This document shows positions 11,710 to 23,252 of a stretch of DNA of 64,000 nucleotides, one piece after another. A model generated the notes under the pieces. That model worked only from the letters and a program-made list of their open reading frames with translations. It searched no databases and was not told the DNA's origin. Both the position numbers and the translations under genes were made by a program. This DNA comes from Albifimbria verrucaria (Eukaryota > Ascomycota > Sordariomycetes > Hypocreales > Stachybotryaceae). Numbering within the stretch: the stretch's first letter is position 1; every line of letters begins with the position of its first letter. The stretch is taken from positions 248,001 to 312,000 of the forward strand of contig JAHREC010000016.1 in the NCBI GenBank assembly GCA_020081605.1. Reading direction: 5' to 3'.

Positions 11710-12515
11710 ATGCTATCCATGCTCATTGTTCCCGCTGCCTCCGCGGTCCCCTTGGCCTACGAACAGATTGTCCAGGGGTTGCAGCGCATGGCTTCGACAT
11801 CGAGGCCCTGCATATCCCTAGCGTCGGCCCCTTATAGGCCCGGGGCCTGGTAAGCCACCTACAATGTACGAGGACGCAGCCTTTATCGCGAAACATATTG
11901 TCCGCCTTGCCGATACTGGCAAAGATATTTTGGTGATCGCGCACTCTTATGGAGGTACCCCAGCCACCGAATCTATCAAGGGTCTTAGCAAGAAGGAACG
12001 GGTGGAGAGAGGGAAGAAGGGTGGCGTTGTCGGTCTGGCATACATGACAGCGTTAGTCCCCGAATTAGGGCATCCTGCTAGCACCTCAACATTGAGTCCT
12101 CTAATGGAAGTGGGGTACGTTATCCATCATTTTTAAAGCCTGTTTCTCGTGCTTACACAAGTAGGATGATGGCTGGTTGTACTACCCTAATCCCGCCCTG
12201 GTGAGGCAGATTGTCTTCTCGGATGTGAGCAATGAAAAGGCGGCCTATTATGCCACTAAAATGGCGAAGCACTCAGCAATTGCCTTTTCAGGATCATTGA
12301 CCTATGCTGGCTACAAGGATGTGCCTGTCTCTTACTTGGTTGCTGAAGAGGACCGCTCTATTCAACCCGCCACCCAGAGAGCCCAGATTGCCATGATTGA
12401 GAAAGAAAGTGGCACGAAGGTCGACGTAACCCCACTGAAGGCTGGCCATGTCCCTCAAATCTCGCATCCCAAGGAGGTCATCGGCTGGATTCTTCGAGTG
12501 GCTTCAAAGTGCTGA
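11710..12515 (+). CDS. Alpha/beta-hydrolase with frame lesions
   Basis: The protein has about 250 residues and resembles fungal AB-hydrolase (PF12697-like) proteins. It starts MLSMLIVPA, followed by the strand/oxyanion region, HIPSVGP, MYEDAAFIAKHI, the nucleophile elbow AHSYGG (Ser within A-H-S-Y-G), and a C-terminal AGHVPQISHP containing the catalytic His. An intron of about 50 nt with donor GTACGT lies near 12117-12165. The frame is lost at about 11783 (GCAGCGC, one G short), at the C-run about 11828-11831, and probably at the acceptor near 12165; restoring the run lengths gives a continuous family-like protein. No signal peptide is seen, so it is likely cytosolic. It may hydrolyse an ester or lactone of a small metabolite. 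The start is uncertain because the first codons precede the first lesion. Confidence 0.7.
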
Positions 12516-13352
12516 GGGATTCTAGCATGGGGTGTCAAGCGGAGGGGTGGTGGAGATGGGAAAGAGGGGTCAGGGGAATCGCTGAAAGTTGAACTCTCTA
12601 GATCATCGTCGACCCCAAAGAACCCATCTGCTCTTTAGACGATCTTGGAAAATTATGTGGTTTAGCAACGGTGTGCCATCTCAGGAATTAAAACATATCA
12701 TGTGTAACCTGTCCAGAGGTGACCTTGTTTGATAGTGCACGCCCTTCTTTTTCCTCGCCCTCTTCAATGACTTTTTCTGGATTGGAGAAAATGACGTCAG
12801 CTTTTAGCCGCAGAATAGAACCGATAGCGTCTCGTGTAATGTAGTCAAACGTAGACAATTATGCTAGATACTAGCCTGTATGGGGTGCCCCTAATATCAA
12901 ATCTGAATTCCAAAGTACTGAGTAGCTTAGGTAACAGTGAATTAAAATTATTTCTGCCATCAGTCGTAGTCGTCGCTCGAATTCTCTTGCATTGCGATGC
13001 TAGACTGCAGATATTATCACAACAGGGAGTCGATGCACGTCAGGCGGTACTTGACCGCCACGTCGCGGCAACGGTTGTTATGGAGGACGAAATACACCAT
13101 AAGCAGCGATATCTACCAATAGGCAATTTTTGAGGCGGAGTTGACTCACCGAGACTGGGTATAAGCGGGCATCCATTCCACCGTGAAAGCATATACGGCG
13201 AATACGACCTAACTAGACATACCTCTTATAGAGCGTATAGCCTATTCTTGTGAGTGAGAATGGAATAAGTCTTGTTTCGCTAGTAAACTCTATGGCCCTT
13301 CATTTGCTGAAGACAGATATACGATATATTCTTTAACCCGGAAAGGAATAAA
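12516..13352. other. Intergenic, no gene recognised
   Basis: A 90-codon frame at 12861-13133 has no family features. The region should contain the hydrolase terminator and the promoter of the SnoaL-like gene. Confidence 0.4.
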
Positions 13353-13794
13353 ATGTCCGACTCAAAAGAGCTACGAGCAATACTTACACAAACTGCCACT
13401 TGTTTTGTTGATTGTTGTAACAAACACACTATCGATTCTGTTCTCTCTCTCCGTACCGACACCTGCAAGCACACACACCTCCCTTCATCACTTGGCATAC
13501 CAACCTATGATAAAGCAGAATATGGTGAATTTTACGGTCGTTATACCGACATGATGAAGGACTGCCACTGCTGGATAGTTGATGATAAAGAGATGGTTGT
13601 GGACGTTGAGTCTAGAAAGGTGGTTATGCGTGTAAAGACCAAGGGCAACACTCCGTTGGGGAATACGAGAATGAGTATATGTGGATTTTAACCATGACCG
13701 AAGATGGGAAATGATCGAGAACATAGTAGAATTCTGCGATTCGGCAAAGGCGATTGAATTGATGAAGAAACAGCAAGCCCAAATGAATAGCTAG
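13353..13794 (+). CDS. SnoaL-like (NTF2-superfamily) protein
   Basis: This is a small single-exon gene of about 147 residues starting MSDSKELRAILTQTA. The pattern is an N-terminal helix (TQTATCFVDCCNKHTIDSVLSL), an aromatic/acidic segment around YGEFYGRYTDMMKDC, a strand pair (EMVVDVESRKVVMRVKT) and a C-terminal strand plus helix (ENIVEFCDSAKAIELM). This is the cone-shaped NTF2/SnoaL fold typical of fungal polyketide cyclase-like or epimerase-like helper proteins. The frame breaks at the G-run 13658-13661 and the A-run 13709-13711; one base added at each joins the two halves and the stop falls at 13792-13794. SnoaL-like proteins often act beside oxidoreductases and methyltransferases in secondary metabolism, which fits the neighbours. 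The reaction cannot be predicted. Confidence 0.65.
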
Positions 13795-14559
13795 AGTTGG
13801 CTGATGGACAGCTCATTTGGATTCCTTGATAGTAAATCGTCGATTGTCTGTGGTTTGGGCAAATAACCAAGTCCCATATAAATGAGCTACACCTAGTACA
13901 AGTAGGCGAGCAATTCGATCTTTCGACCTTCTTGTCGATACTTCTGTATCTGGTAAGTTGGCATGAAGAGTTCTATGAATAATCGACTTCTCGTACCTGG
14001 AGGTTTGCAACCTTGCTTATCTCCATATGCCTTCATACGAAGGTCTGCCTATTTTGTTTGTTTGTTTTTTCTTTGGCCCGAATGATCAGTTGCTGGATCT
14101 ATTCTTGAGACTTTAGGACCTACTGGAGGGGAGGTGATAAGTCTGCGTCTCTAGGTTTGGAAAACCTCATATCCACTATGTTTGCCCTTTCCCTCAGCCA
14201 CGACTTGATACGAGTTCACTCATCATAGCTACAACCACTACGAAACACTCTTTTATCGGTTACGGCGAATTTCGTAATACTCCGGGATTTTATGTCTACT
14301 ACAACTGCATTCACCCACTTACCAGTTTTGAGCGCACAGCATCCTTTGAGCTTGCTCCATACAATTTTTGGTACACTGACAGTATAGGGACCTTAAGTTA
14401 TTTGAATGATCATTTGAATTATGCATGCATTCACAAATCAAATGGATGCAACAGTAGCTTAGTACCTGGAGTACTTTCGTTGTATATTGTCCACAAGAAG
14501 CGAATGCTTCGTACTGCTGTGTAACCCCACATCTTTCCAAATCACATTTGCTTCTACGT
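13795..14559. other. Intergenic, convergent terminator region
   Basis: These 765 bp separate the SnoaL-like gene (plus) from the 3' end of the MFS permease (minus). Both neighbouring genes end here. No coding potential was recognised. Confidence 0.4.
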
Positions 14560-16474
14560 CTACTCGTCGTCGTTGATGTCGACGTGAGTCTCCTTCCACT
14601 TACGAGCGGGAACCTTGCGGTTGAACAAAATGTCAATCTCGCGGTAGGATCTGTGCTTCATCTCGGGCAGGAAGAAGAACGCGACAACGAAACAGAAGAA
14701 ACCAGTGCCAGCCCAGACATAACCGCACTTGCCTCCAAGGTTTCCGCCCTGCGATTACATGGTTAGCAATTTTATTCACAAGCAAGGAAAATGGGCGTCT
14801 GCTTACAAGAGGGTTCAGCATGTAGCTCGACAGGAAGATACAGGGGATGTTGACGAGGTAGTAACAAGCACGTCCAACACCAGTGGTCAAGGGTCTAAGA
14901 CGGATGGCGGACGTCTCTCCGATGATAACCCACGAAGCAGGGGCAGGTCCCAGAGTGAACAGGACGGAGACGATGAGACCCAAAGATGCCTGTGCGAGCG
15001 ACGCCGCTGTTGACGCGCCAACAGAGGCAGCGATACCCAAGGCAATTAGGAATCCAACGTTAATCAGGGAACCCCAGACGTAGATGGTGCGACGGCCGAG
15101 GTAGGTTGTGAGAATCCAGGACAGCATGACGAAGACGGTCTGAAGCGCGGAGGTAATCAGACCCAGAGCAAATGCGGTGTTGGGAGCGATACCAGCCTCT
15201 GCATTCGCATGTTAGCAAAACTCCTACGTACGGACCCATCATCAATAGCACTATGAAGACTTACGTCTGAAGAAGTAGACGGCCTGGTTGGCGATGAGGT
15301 TACCCGTCAAGTTCTGCGCAGCATAGACACCGCACACGATAAGGGTACGGTAGCAGTCAGTACCCTGAAGAGCTCCAACAGGTTGGGTTCCTTCTCAGTC
15401 TTCTCGAGTTCGATGGTACGGCGCATCATGGCAACAGACTCGTCGAGGTTCTTAACAATGGAGCTGCGTCCAAGGCGAGAGATTGCCTTCTTAGCGTCCT
15501 CAAGACGGCCCTTGCGAACAAGCCACCAGGGAGACTCGGGCGCAATGAACATGAGGATAGCGAGAGGGTGGGGAACATCCATTGAAGGGCGATAGGGACT
15601 CTGTAAAAGATTAATTGATTAGCTATGCTGGGTGATACTTGCATAGGGAGGAAAAGTCGTGTACATACCTGTAGGCAATTGGGTCATCGAACTTCTCGTA
15701 GTAGTAGCAAATACCACCGACGATGATGGCGCCGATAGCCCAGAACATTTGCAGCATCTGTGTCGCGGGGGCGCGCAGCCTCATGGGGACAATCTCACTG
15801 CAGTAGGCAGGCGAGTTGGCAATGAAGATACCCCAAGGGATACCCTCGAGAAGCTGGGAAAGCAACATGATGGGGAGCGAGTTGGCAAAGTAGAAGATAA
15901 AGATGAAACCGTTCAGGAGCATCAGACCGGTGATGGTGGCCCAGCGATATCCGATGCGGCTGGTGAGGGGTCCAGCAAGGAAGCAACCAATCATGGCACC
16001 GATTGGGCCACCGACTTGGAGTGCAGACTGCCACTCGGTTACGACAACGTAATCTCCAGTCGCAGGATCCAAGACACCGTAATCGTTGGCGAATGCGGGC
16101 AGGGCAAGGAAGTTGCCCATGAGGAAGACGCAGAAGGACTCCATGACCTGGAGAGTACGGGGTTAGCCTGCGCCATCACCATGAAAGAAAGAAAAAATGC
16201 AGAAAAAGGTATAGGTCTCAAAAGAACAGGAATGCGGATGCGGAACAAGCTGGCAACTCACAATGGTGAAGGACATGACAAAGGCCCAAAAGGTAGCCAA
16301 GGGATAAGCGCGGACAGCCTCCAGCACTCCCATGTTTGCCTCAGCATTTTCTGCCTCGATGGCACCCGCCCTCTCGGCGGTGATCTTCTCGCCGCCATCA
16401 TGCGAGGCGTGGTCGATGTGGGTGATACCCTCCTCGACGCGGGCGTCGGTCTTGTGCTCGGGAGAAGAACTCAT
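14560..16474 (-). CDS. MFS sugar transporter, alpha-glucoside (maltose) permease type
   Basis: Five exons: 16474-16262, 16147-15669, 15600-15265, 15198-14807 and 14748-14560, with canonical introns of 114, 68, 66 and 58 nt. The protein has about 540 residues and twelve membrane segments. Motifs of the sugar-porter family are GGPIGAMIG..LTSRIGYR after TM2, PESPWWLVRKGR before the central loop, QNLTGNLIANQ, and a C-terminal PEMKHRSYREIDILFNRKVPARKW. This ending is characteristic of fungal alpha-glucoside:H+ symporters. The N-terminus is long, acidic and cytosolic. Exon 3 has two lesions, at the runs 15566-15568 and 15363-15365 (each one base short); correcting them gives an unbroken protein. 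It likely imports maltose-type disaccharides at the plasma membrane. A cluster of CreA-like sites lies upstream. Confidence 0.88.
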
Positions 16475-17100
16475 GTTGCCGTGTGTACGTCCCAGAAGAC
16501 GGCAGTGTATGGGTGCGTAGGAGGAGACAGGACAGGAAATGCAATCGCGAGGAGGACGTCGCCTTTTGTACAGTCTCGCCGGTTCGCCCGTTAATATGTC
16601 ACATCCGGGGTGAGTACCGGCGCCGAATCCTGTTGTTGCATGGGTGAGGCACGCGTTGCCCCTTTCGAGAGCGCATCTAGCCACTTTTCACTGCCTATAA
16701 GCGCGTTCTCGACCCGAGGGAGTTTATCCTGTCGTGTCGATAGACGCGCCAATCACGGAGTCTGGGGCATTAGCACGAGAGCCAGGCCAGGGCTTGCTGT
16801 ACCCCGGCCAGGCTATGCCGTTGGAGGGCATTTCTCCCGTCCACCCGACGCCACAGCGCAAGGATCAAAGCGAATCCCGGGGCAGAAGTTCCCAAACTCC
16901 CCAGCTTCCCCAAATTCCCCAACCTTTGCACGCCGTCAGATGTCGTGCCGGCGCATATTTCGCGCAAGTGATACCCCGAGTGGGCGAGGTGTGGGGAGAT
17001 TTCCTCGCCAATCACAGTGGCGTACCAACGGCTCTTGCGGCACAATCGTGTAACGGTTAATTGGAGGGACTGAGCCGTCCACCCGCCATGGGTAGGGATC
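16475..17100 (-). promoter_or_regulatory. Promoter of the sugar permease with several CreA-like (SYGGRG) sites
   Basis: This GC-rich upstream region contains SYGGRG matches at 16762-16767 (CTGGGG), 16802-16807 (complement), 16899-16904 (complement) and 16991-16996 (GTGGGG). Such sites mediate carbon catabolite repression by CreA/Cre1, which would be expected for an alpha-glucoside permease. The motif is short and the region GC-rich, so chance matches are likely to contribute. Confidence 0.3.
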
Positions 17101-17761
17101 CCTTGTGATGGGGGTTTGCTCGTGCCAAGCCTCACGAGTTTAGCCTTGTGCTGTGTTTCAGAACATCGTGGAGTCTGGGGTAGTCAAGTACGGTAGCATC
17201 GTAGCATCCAGTGGATTGGAACGCTTCAAGCTTCCTGAGCCTAACCAGAGTAGAGTAGCTGGACTGACAAGTTTGTTGGTTAAAGGGGAGGAGGGATCCT
17301 GGGGGCCACATGGGGTGGTGCCCAATGTCCCCACCAGTGCTGTCCTTACTCGTAACAAGGTGATCTAAGAGACACACCAAGCTTGCGTTAAAGGTTTAGC
17401 TACCCTAGAGTCGTTTTCATGTTGACTACTTATCTGAGAAGTAACAGCGAGAGGCCTCCATGACCCTTTGGAAATTTCGCAACAAAGGATATTGATAGTA
17501 AAGGATGCGTTAAATCTCAATATTAATTTCTCTTATTGAAGAAGGAAAAAAACAATAGATAACATCGAGGCACTCACCTGCTCAAAATAGGCAAGATGTG
17601 AGTAATACGTGATCCTCTCATTCTTCTTCAAGTTAGATGCAATCCGTGTGACTCATTGGCGGTCATGAATGGGACAAATGCAAAGACAGAAAGCTTTCCC
17701 AGAAAGTTCAAATAGCAGAGGCAGAGACGTAAATCAGGAATCATCAACTACCAGCGTAATC
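17101..17761. other. Intergenic, probable methyltransferase promoter
   Basis: No gene was recognised. The open frames here lack family features. The stretch separates two divergently transcribed genes, the permease and the methyltransferase. Confidence 0.4.
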
Positions 17762-18633
17762 ATGACCTCCTTTCAACCTATCCCCGCGTCAGCGCTGAAA
17801 ACAATCGCCTCCTACTTCCCTACCCCACCAAGCCAAGCACATATCGAAATCGGCCAGGCAGAGCACCGCATCCAGCTCATCAACCTATGGCAGATCGCCC
17901 CAGGCTCTCGGATACTCGAGATTGGCTGCGGCCAGGAAACTGCACGGCAGTACTCGCCGAAGCTGTTGGTCCATCCGGCCACATTGATGCCGTGGATCCG
18001 GGTAGCCCAGATTACGGCGCGCCATTCACCCTCGCCCAGGCCCAGGCCCACCTCTCCGCAAGCCCGGTTGGTGATCGCATCACATGGCACTATGCTGACC
18101 CAGTGGAGTTTCTGGTGGAGCAGTCAACTAAATCATGGGACTTGGTCGTGTTTGCGCATTGCATTTGGTATTTTGCGTCGCCAGACGTGCTGGCCAACAT
18201 GCTAACTCAGCTACGGGGTCGGGCCAAAAGGCTGCTCGTCGCTGAGTATGCGCTCGCGGCAACCGAGAGAAGTGCGGTGCCGCATGTGTTGGCTGCCGTG
18301 GCAAGGGCAACCCTCGAGGCGCACAATGAGACGAGCGATGCAAACATCCGCTGTCTGCTTAGTCCAGGAGACATCAAGACCGTAGCAAGTCGTGCAGGAT
18401 GGGTCCTTGAGCATGAGGACATTGTGATTCCAGCAGATGGGTTGCTGGACGGACATTGGGAAACTTCCGCTGTAAAGGACGAGAGCTTTCTGGAGGAGAT
18501 TGAAACACATGTGAAAGATTCCAAACTGAAGACCGTCCTCAGGTCCTCCCGGGATGCAGTAGTAAGTTCCCTCGTATCGAGTGGAGTCGAAAAGGCAAGG
18601 ACCATGGATGTATGGGTAGCGTCCCTTGCTTAA
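17762..18633 (+). CDS. SAM-dependent methyltransferase (class I)
   Basis: This is a single-exon gene of about 290 residues. The chosen start (MTSFQPIPASALKTI) gives an N-terminus that fits the fold directly; an in-frame ATG at 17669 would add 31 residues. Motif I is ILEIGCGQG, the acidic motif II is HIDAVDPGS, then ITWHYADPVEF and WDLVVFAHCIWYF (motif IV region), and a helical C-terminal cap. The frame breaks right after motif I because the GG at 17935-17936 is one base short; restoring it joins the two halves exactly within motif I. Class I enzymes methylate O, N or C of small molecules; the acceptor is unknown. The neighbours are the divergent sugar permease and, further right, the TPR gene. 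This and the SDR, hydrolase and SnoaL-like genes could serve one pathway, but nothing here proves it. Confidence 0.8.
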
Positions 18634-19001
18634 GCCTTTATTAGTGCCACTATTTTAATACATGGTCGCATAATTAATTGCTGTTTGAAAGAGCTAGTCT
18701 GGTGTCTGTTTCTGCTATCGTAAAGCGACTTTGGCAACAGCAGTGCTGATGGTTGCCTGATCTTCTTCCTCCAAGCACATCAGCATTAGCTAGGTACCTA
18801 CTCAGTTGAAGATGGGAGTTAGCCTTGAGCAAATGCTGTATTCTCTGTTTATCTCTCCACGTTGTAGCTCCATTATTTTCAGGACCCATTGTGCATATTT
18901 AATGGATTTCCAGCAAAGTCTTTCTGCCTATATTCTAGGTAATTCAAAAGTCCTTTCCGTCAAAATTCATTTTTTCTGTGTAGCTTTTAATAGAATATAA
19001 A
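18634..19001. other. Convergent intergenic terminator region
   Basis: These 368 bp lie between the methyltransferase stop and the stop of the first TPR gene on the opposite strand. The sequence is A/T-leaning with no coding potential seen. Confidence 0.4.
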
Positions 19002-20715
19002 TCAACTCCGAACGATATCTAGGCCGATCCTGCAGAAACAAGAAGAATTGACTGGCACATCTGCCTCGGCCGCAGCAATCTTCAGCTGCTGCTTGATAAT
19101 ATTGGCTTCAGCGGTTCTTCCTAGCCGGATGAGGCACTCGTGATATCCTTGTAATGCCCAAACATTTTTCAAATGCTGGTGTCCACGGGATAAGGTGTCT
19201 TTGAGCCCTAGGTCCTCCGCGTAAGCATCAGCGGCTTGCTCGAGAAGGCCCTGCTCGAGCGATAAGGCTCCATAGGGGTGTCTTGCTGGAACCATCCAAC
19301 CCCAAGGCTCCGTATACATTAGAGCATCTTCCGCCTTGATGGCCTCACGGAGATGCTCAAACGCAACGTCATAGTTTCGGCGTCTGTATTCGATCTCGCC
19401 GTCCAGCATGGCGGTGGCAACCTTGAGAATATCTACTATGCGGTTGGGGAAGTCGAGTCGACTTTCTGGAACTCTTTTCGCTGCCTCACGAAACAACAGC
19501 CGGCTAGTGTCAGCCTTTTCCAGATCGCCAGTGGCAGCATATGCGATGCCGTGCCCATAGTATGTCATGACGGTGGTGACACAGTAAAGATTCTGATCCT
19601 TCTCGGGTGGAACTCGAACTTCCTTGAGCTCGTTCCACATGCCAAATCTAATTAGCACATGCACGCGCACAGATAAAAAAACTCCAGCCAGTCAGCCATA
19701 GGAGGTGATTCCAATTGTATCATTTCGTCAGTGATGGTGGCCTCCATTCGATCGATCGTGTCAAGCGCCACTTGTTTCTGACCGGACAGCATAGCTGCAT
19801 ATATTAATGAATGGTAGTTGTGTAAGCGGTAGAAACTATAAAAGTTCACCCCACCATGTTCTGCGAAGAACTTGTCGTCCGCTATGGTAGCCTTGTAGTT
19901 ATAGGCTACGGATCGTCGATACTCGCCAACGAGAACATCGATATGTGTGGGCATATGAGCCATATGGCCGGCATCCGGAACCAGATCGCGGATGATATCA
20001 CAAGCCGCTAGAGTCACTTCAGGGATATTTGATCTCTCCATGAGGTGAATATATAAGTGAGGATGCCTGCATGCTGCTGCGCACCAGGCATAGCAAGTCC
20101 ACGCTCAAGGACTGATCTGACTTCGTGTACTGGTGATGTTTTGATTGGGTCTCCAGTAAGAACGTCAAACATTTGCCTTGGTTTCCAGTTCATCAAAGAG
20201 TCGGCAAAGAGAGCCAGAATATCAAGATCATTCTGCCCATATTGTTGATACACATCTCTCATTTGATCCGCGTAATTCTTGTTGGCATTGGAAAAGTCAT
20301 TGAGAACTTCTGAGGTGGGGTAGCGTGCTTGTAGGGCACGGATAAGGGCCATCTCATGAGGCTGCACTCGTATGCTTTCCGCCTTCTCCAATGCGATCTT
20401 TGCAACACGATGGCATTTTGGCACCGTGGTGGCCAGCTCCACAGGATCGAATGCGTGCCATGCCCTATTGTAGTTGGGACCAGCTGCATAAGCAAAGCCC
20501 CAGTATGCCATTGCACAATCCGGATCATGCGCGATTGCTTGCATATAGCAACTGCAGGCTTCCTCATGGTTGAAGGAGTAAGTCCAAATTAGCCCACGGT
20601 TGAACCATGTCTGTGCCTCAGTGCTTGTTGTCGTAATCTCTTTATAATAATTGCCAACATCATAATATGGCTCGCAAGGCGACTTCTTAGCAGGAATCTC
20701 AAAGCGGAATGACAT
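19002..20715 (-). CDS. TPR-repeat protein with conserved His/Cys signature (copy A)
   Basis: This intron-free gene encodes about 570 residues, starting MSFRFEIPAKK. Tetratricopeptide-like helices run throughout: TEAQTWFNRGLIWTYSFNHE, ACSCYMQAIAHDPDCAMAYW, and late repeats ending in NVWALQGYHECLIRLGRTAEA. Within it are motifs shared with bacterial relatives: DAGHMAHMPTHID near residue 255, FYRLHNYH, MLDGEIEYRR, and a C-terminal ADVPVNSSCFC. The frame breaks at about 20060 (one base short) and in the T-run near 19675-19681 (one base extra or two short); repair gives sequence collinear with copy B at 26966. The role is unknown. The conserved His and Cys residues suggest metal or cofactor binding rather than a mere scaffold. 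It sits next to the nitronate monooxygenase on the same strand. Confidence 0.8.
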
Positions 20716-21521
20716 CTATGCCTAGCAGTTAGCAACTGCGGTTAGGTTAAGAACTCGTCTTACCGACTGTTGGAAGCTCTGGGCGAAAAGTACTTTATCT
20801 TTAAGGTTGTTAATTTTCGAAATTTTCGGAAGTGGTTTCTTTCTCCGCTCAGATGTTTGCTGGTCAACCTAACGAGAGAACGAGATGCCCTTATTAATAT
20901 CCTTTCAATTCGCCCTGGCGCCAAGGCAGCGGAGACTTATTTTTGGCTTACACATGTTATCACGCCGCCCAAGATGAGGGAGCGTCTGACGGCCGTTTCT
21001 TCCGCAGCCCCGCCTCCCCGCCTGGGAACTCGACGGCATACTACATACGCTATGCCGACGTCTAGGATCGCAACTAGGGCGACTGTGTGCGACCGGACCC
21101 GCTCATGAGAACACGGATTCTGGAAGATGTTCTCAGTGTCATTATATGAAACTGCTGCCTAGATCGTATCCATAATTATTTAGTCACAGGTATACATTGG
21201 TTTACTTTAGCAATATGATCAAGCACTTCAGTGGTAAGACGCGTGCTATATGCAATAACGCAGTCGGCGTTGTATCAACAATAATTGTTGCATTCGGTCC
21301 TGGTGACATTTAGATGGTCTGATACAAGGTCGAGTAGTGGATGAGCATCCCCGGAGCGGAGTATCAAGAATAATCTCTATCGCAAGGGCAGCAAGAAACA
21401 TAAGCTAGTGGGGCCATGAGTGCAGTTTTCTATATCTCTCGGTGGGATAATTTTTGTACTAAATGTTTAGAAGAAACTATGGCCTACAGGCGGTTTTAGA
21501 AAGGAATGTAAATTGACGAAG
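20716..21521. other. Intergenic, promoter of TPR copy A
   Basis: About 800 bp separate the 5' end of TPR copy A from the 3' end of the nitronate monooxygenase. A 112-codon frame at 20770-21108 is rich in Arg/Thr and has no family features, so it is not called. Confidence 0.4.
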
Positions 21522-22660
21522 CTACCTGTTCCAAATATCTTTAGCCCAATGCTGCAACCAATCCTGCATTTCATGGCGGATTTGTGTGACAATGTCGCCA
21601 GCCTTTTCTCGCTTTTTGAGCAGCCCAACGCCAGTTCCAGCCCATATAGTATGAGTATCTCTTATTGAGAGTTCATGAATTTGGCCAGGCTCGTTTCGCT
21701 TGTGTAAATCCATCTGTGCTTCCTCAACACTCATACCTTTTTCTTCAAGATTATCGAAGATCGCATTCCGTAGGCATCTGCCATCATACATGTCTGGCCA
21801 AGCGTTTGGCCCCAGATGTCATCAAAAGCTCGCGAACGAACCGTGGTCTGGCCTCCATCAGAGGCTGCGATAACCTCATCCACGACTTCCTCGGACATTT
21901 GTATCTCTTCACATGCCAAAAACCGCGTGCCCATCACTACACCAGAGGCTCCTAACAAGAAAGCTGCTCCCATACTCCTCTTGTCCATGATTCCACCAGC
22001 AGCAATCAAAGGGATATGAGACAGGCCCTTCCCATGTAGAGCGTCGGTAACCTCTGGAATCAATGAGACAATACTGGCCCCGTATTTGTGACCATGGCCA
22101 CCCGCATCGTTACCTTGCATAACCAAGGCGTCTGGATTACAAGATGTTGCCACTTCTAATGCAGCGGCAACACTACCCACTTGAATCCATATCTTAGTAT
22201 CTGGTGAGGCAGCGCGGATGCCTACAGCCCACTTCTCTAGTTCGTGAGTAGTTCCGAAAGAGAGCCACGCCATGGCAGGATGGTATTTCGAAAACGTCGG
22301 CATCCAATGCTGGTAACTTCCGCCAATAGCTATGATGCCAACACCAATAGGAAGAACATTACAAGTTTCTTGGTACAGTGAAAGCTCCCTCAGCTTCAGC
22401 ATGGCCGTTTCCAGTTCTCTGTCCATAATCTGTGGGCTACCGGTAAATCCAATGAGCCCAAACCCACCAGCTTGGGCTACGGCCACAGCTAAAACGTTCG
22501 TCGCGAAACCACTCATTGGAGCATTGGATACGAAAGGATGGTCCACCCAAGGAAATCTTGTTGCAGTCTCGTGCGCTGCTTGCTCCAGGTTTCCATAGTG
22601 ATGGGGCAATGAGATGCTTCCGGCACAATCGGGACAAATGCTAGGGGTAAAAATCTTCAA
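21522..22660 (-). CDS. Nitronate monooxygenase (2-nitropropane dioxygenase family)
   Basis: This single-exon gene encodes about 380 residues. After a leader of about 36 residues the FMN-barrel start is FPWVDHPFVSNAPMSGFA, followed by AQAGGFGLIGF, then the family signature MQGNDAGGHG (residues 181-190), PLIAAGGIMD and GASGVVMGTRFLA for FMN phosphate binding. The frame is lost at the run 21810-21813, one base short; adding it joins FDDIWG to PNAWPDMYDGR and a normal C-terminal helical tail (HWAKDIWNR). These FMN enzymes oxidise alkyl nitronates, for example propionate 3-nitronate, to aldehyde or ketone plus nitrite. The gene is divergent from a monocarboxylate-type transporter and adjacent to a TPR gene and a Zn2Cys6 regulator, consistent with uptake and detoxification or use of a nitro-carboxylate. 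The substrate is inferred. The start could also lie further in. Confidence 0.85.
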
Positions 22661-23252
22661 ACGGACACATAGACATATACGTCAACCCTGCCTCAAAAGA
22701 GACCGTCGCGTACCATATTTAATCTCGGTCGCTAGGCTTCGACAAAGGGATCCAAAGGTAGAGGCAGAGGTTACCGAAGAGGGGACGATTAGTCTCGGTA
22801 TGCCATTAGTCCAAGTGGGGACACCGCGCGGAGACATTCAGGGATCCACCACGGCAGCCAAGAGTGCGGAAGGTTTACGGAGTACTGCGATCCAGCTTAT
22901 TCATGTAAAACTCCATGACTAAACATAAGCGGCATGCATACAAGACTTGGCCACAAGGTATAATGTCTTCGCCTAGCAATCTTGGTATTTGAACGCGCCG
23001 CGGTTTTTCACCAAATAATAACCCGAGCTTAATATTAATTTATGCTGCCCTCACTTCTCCCACGATGGCTGGGGCTTGTCCGAGACTCCCATCGATTTGA
23101 CGAATCTTACCACTATAATTTCATTCGTTCGAGAATATTATACCTAAGCAGATCCCACACAATCCAATCCTCTGTGATTCGTTTTCGAGTCGCTAACAAG
23201 AGCTGTAGCCGGTTAAAAGCAACATCCGAGACATTTCCTCAGAACAATTTCA
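22661..23252. promoter_or_regulatory. Divergent promoter, nitronate monooxygenase / MFS transporter
   Basis: These 592 bp separate the starts of two oppositely transcribed genes. They contain a CGG-N8-CGG direct repeat at 22867-22880, a CCGCGCGG palindrome at 22824-22831 and CCGCGG at 22998-23003. CGG half-sites are what Zn2Cys6 proteins bind, and such a regulator is encoded at 24854-26016. Co-regulation is an inference. Confidence 0.4.

Noticed and set aside
15659..16594. A 311-codon plus-strand frame
   Set aside because: It is the antisense shadow of the sugar permease exons and has no protein features.
16610..17135. Long open frames on both strands in the GC-rich region upstream of the sugar permease
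   Set aside because: High GC content lengthens random frames; the sequences are Pro/Arg/Ser-rich and unstructured, so the region is better read as promoter.
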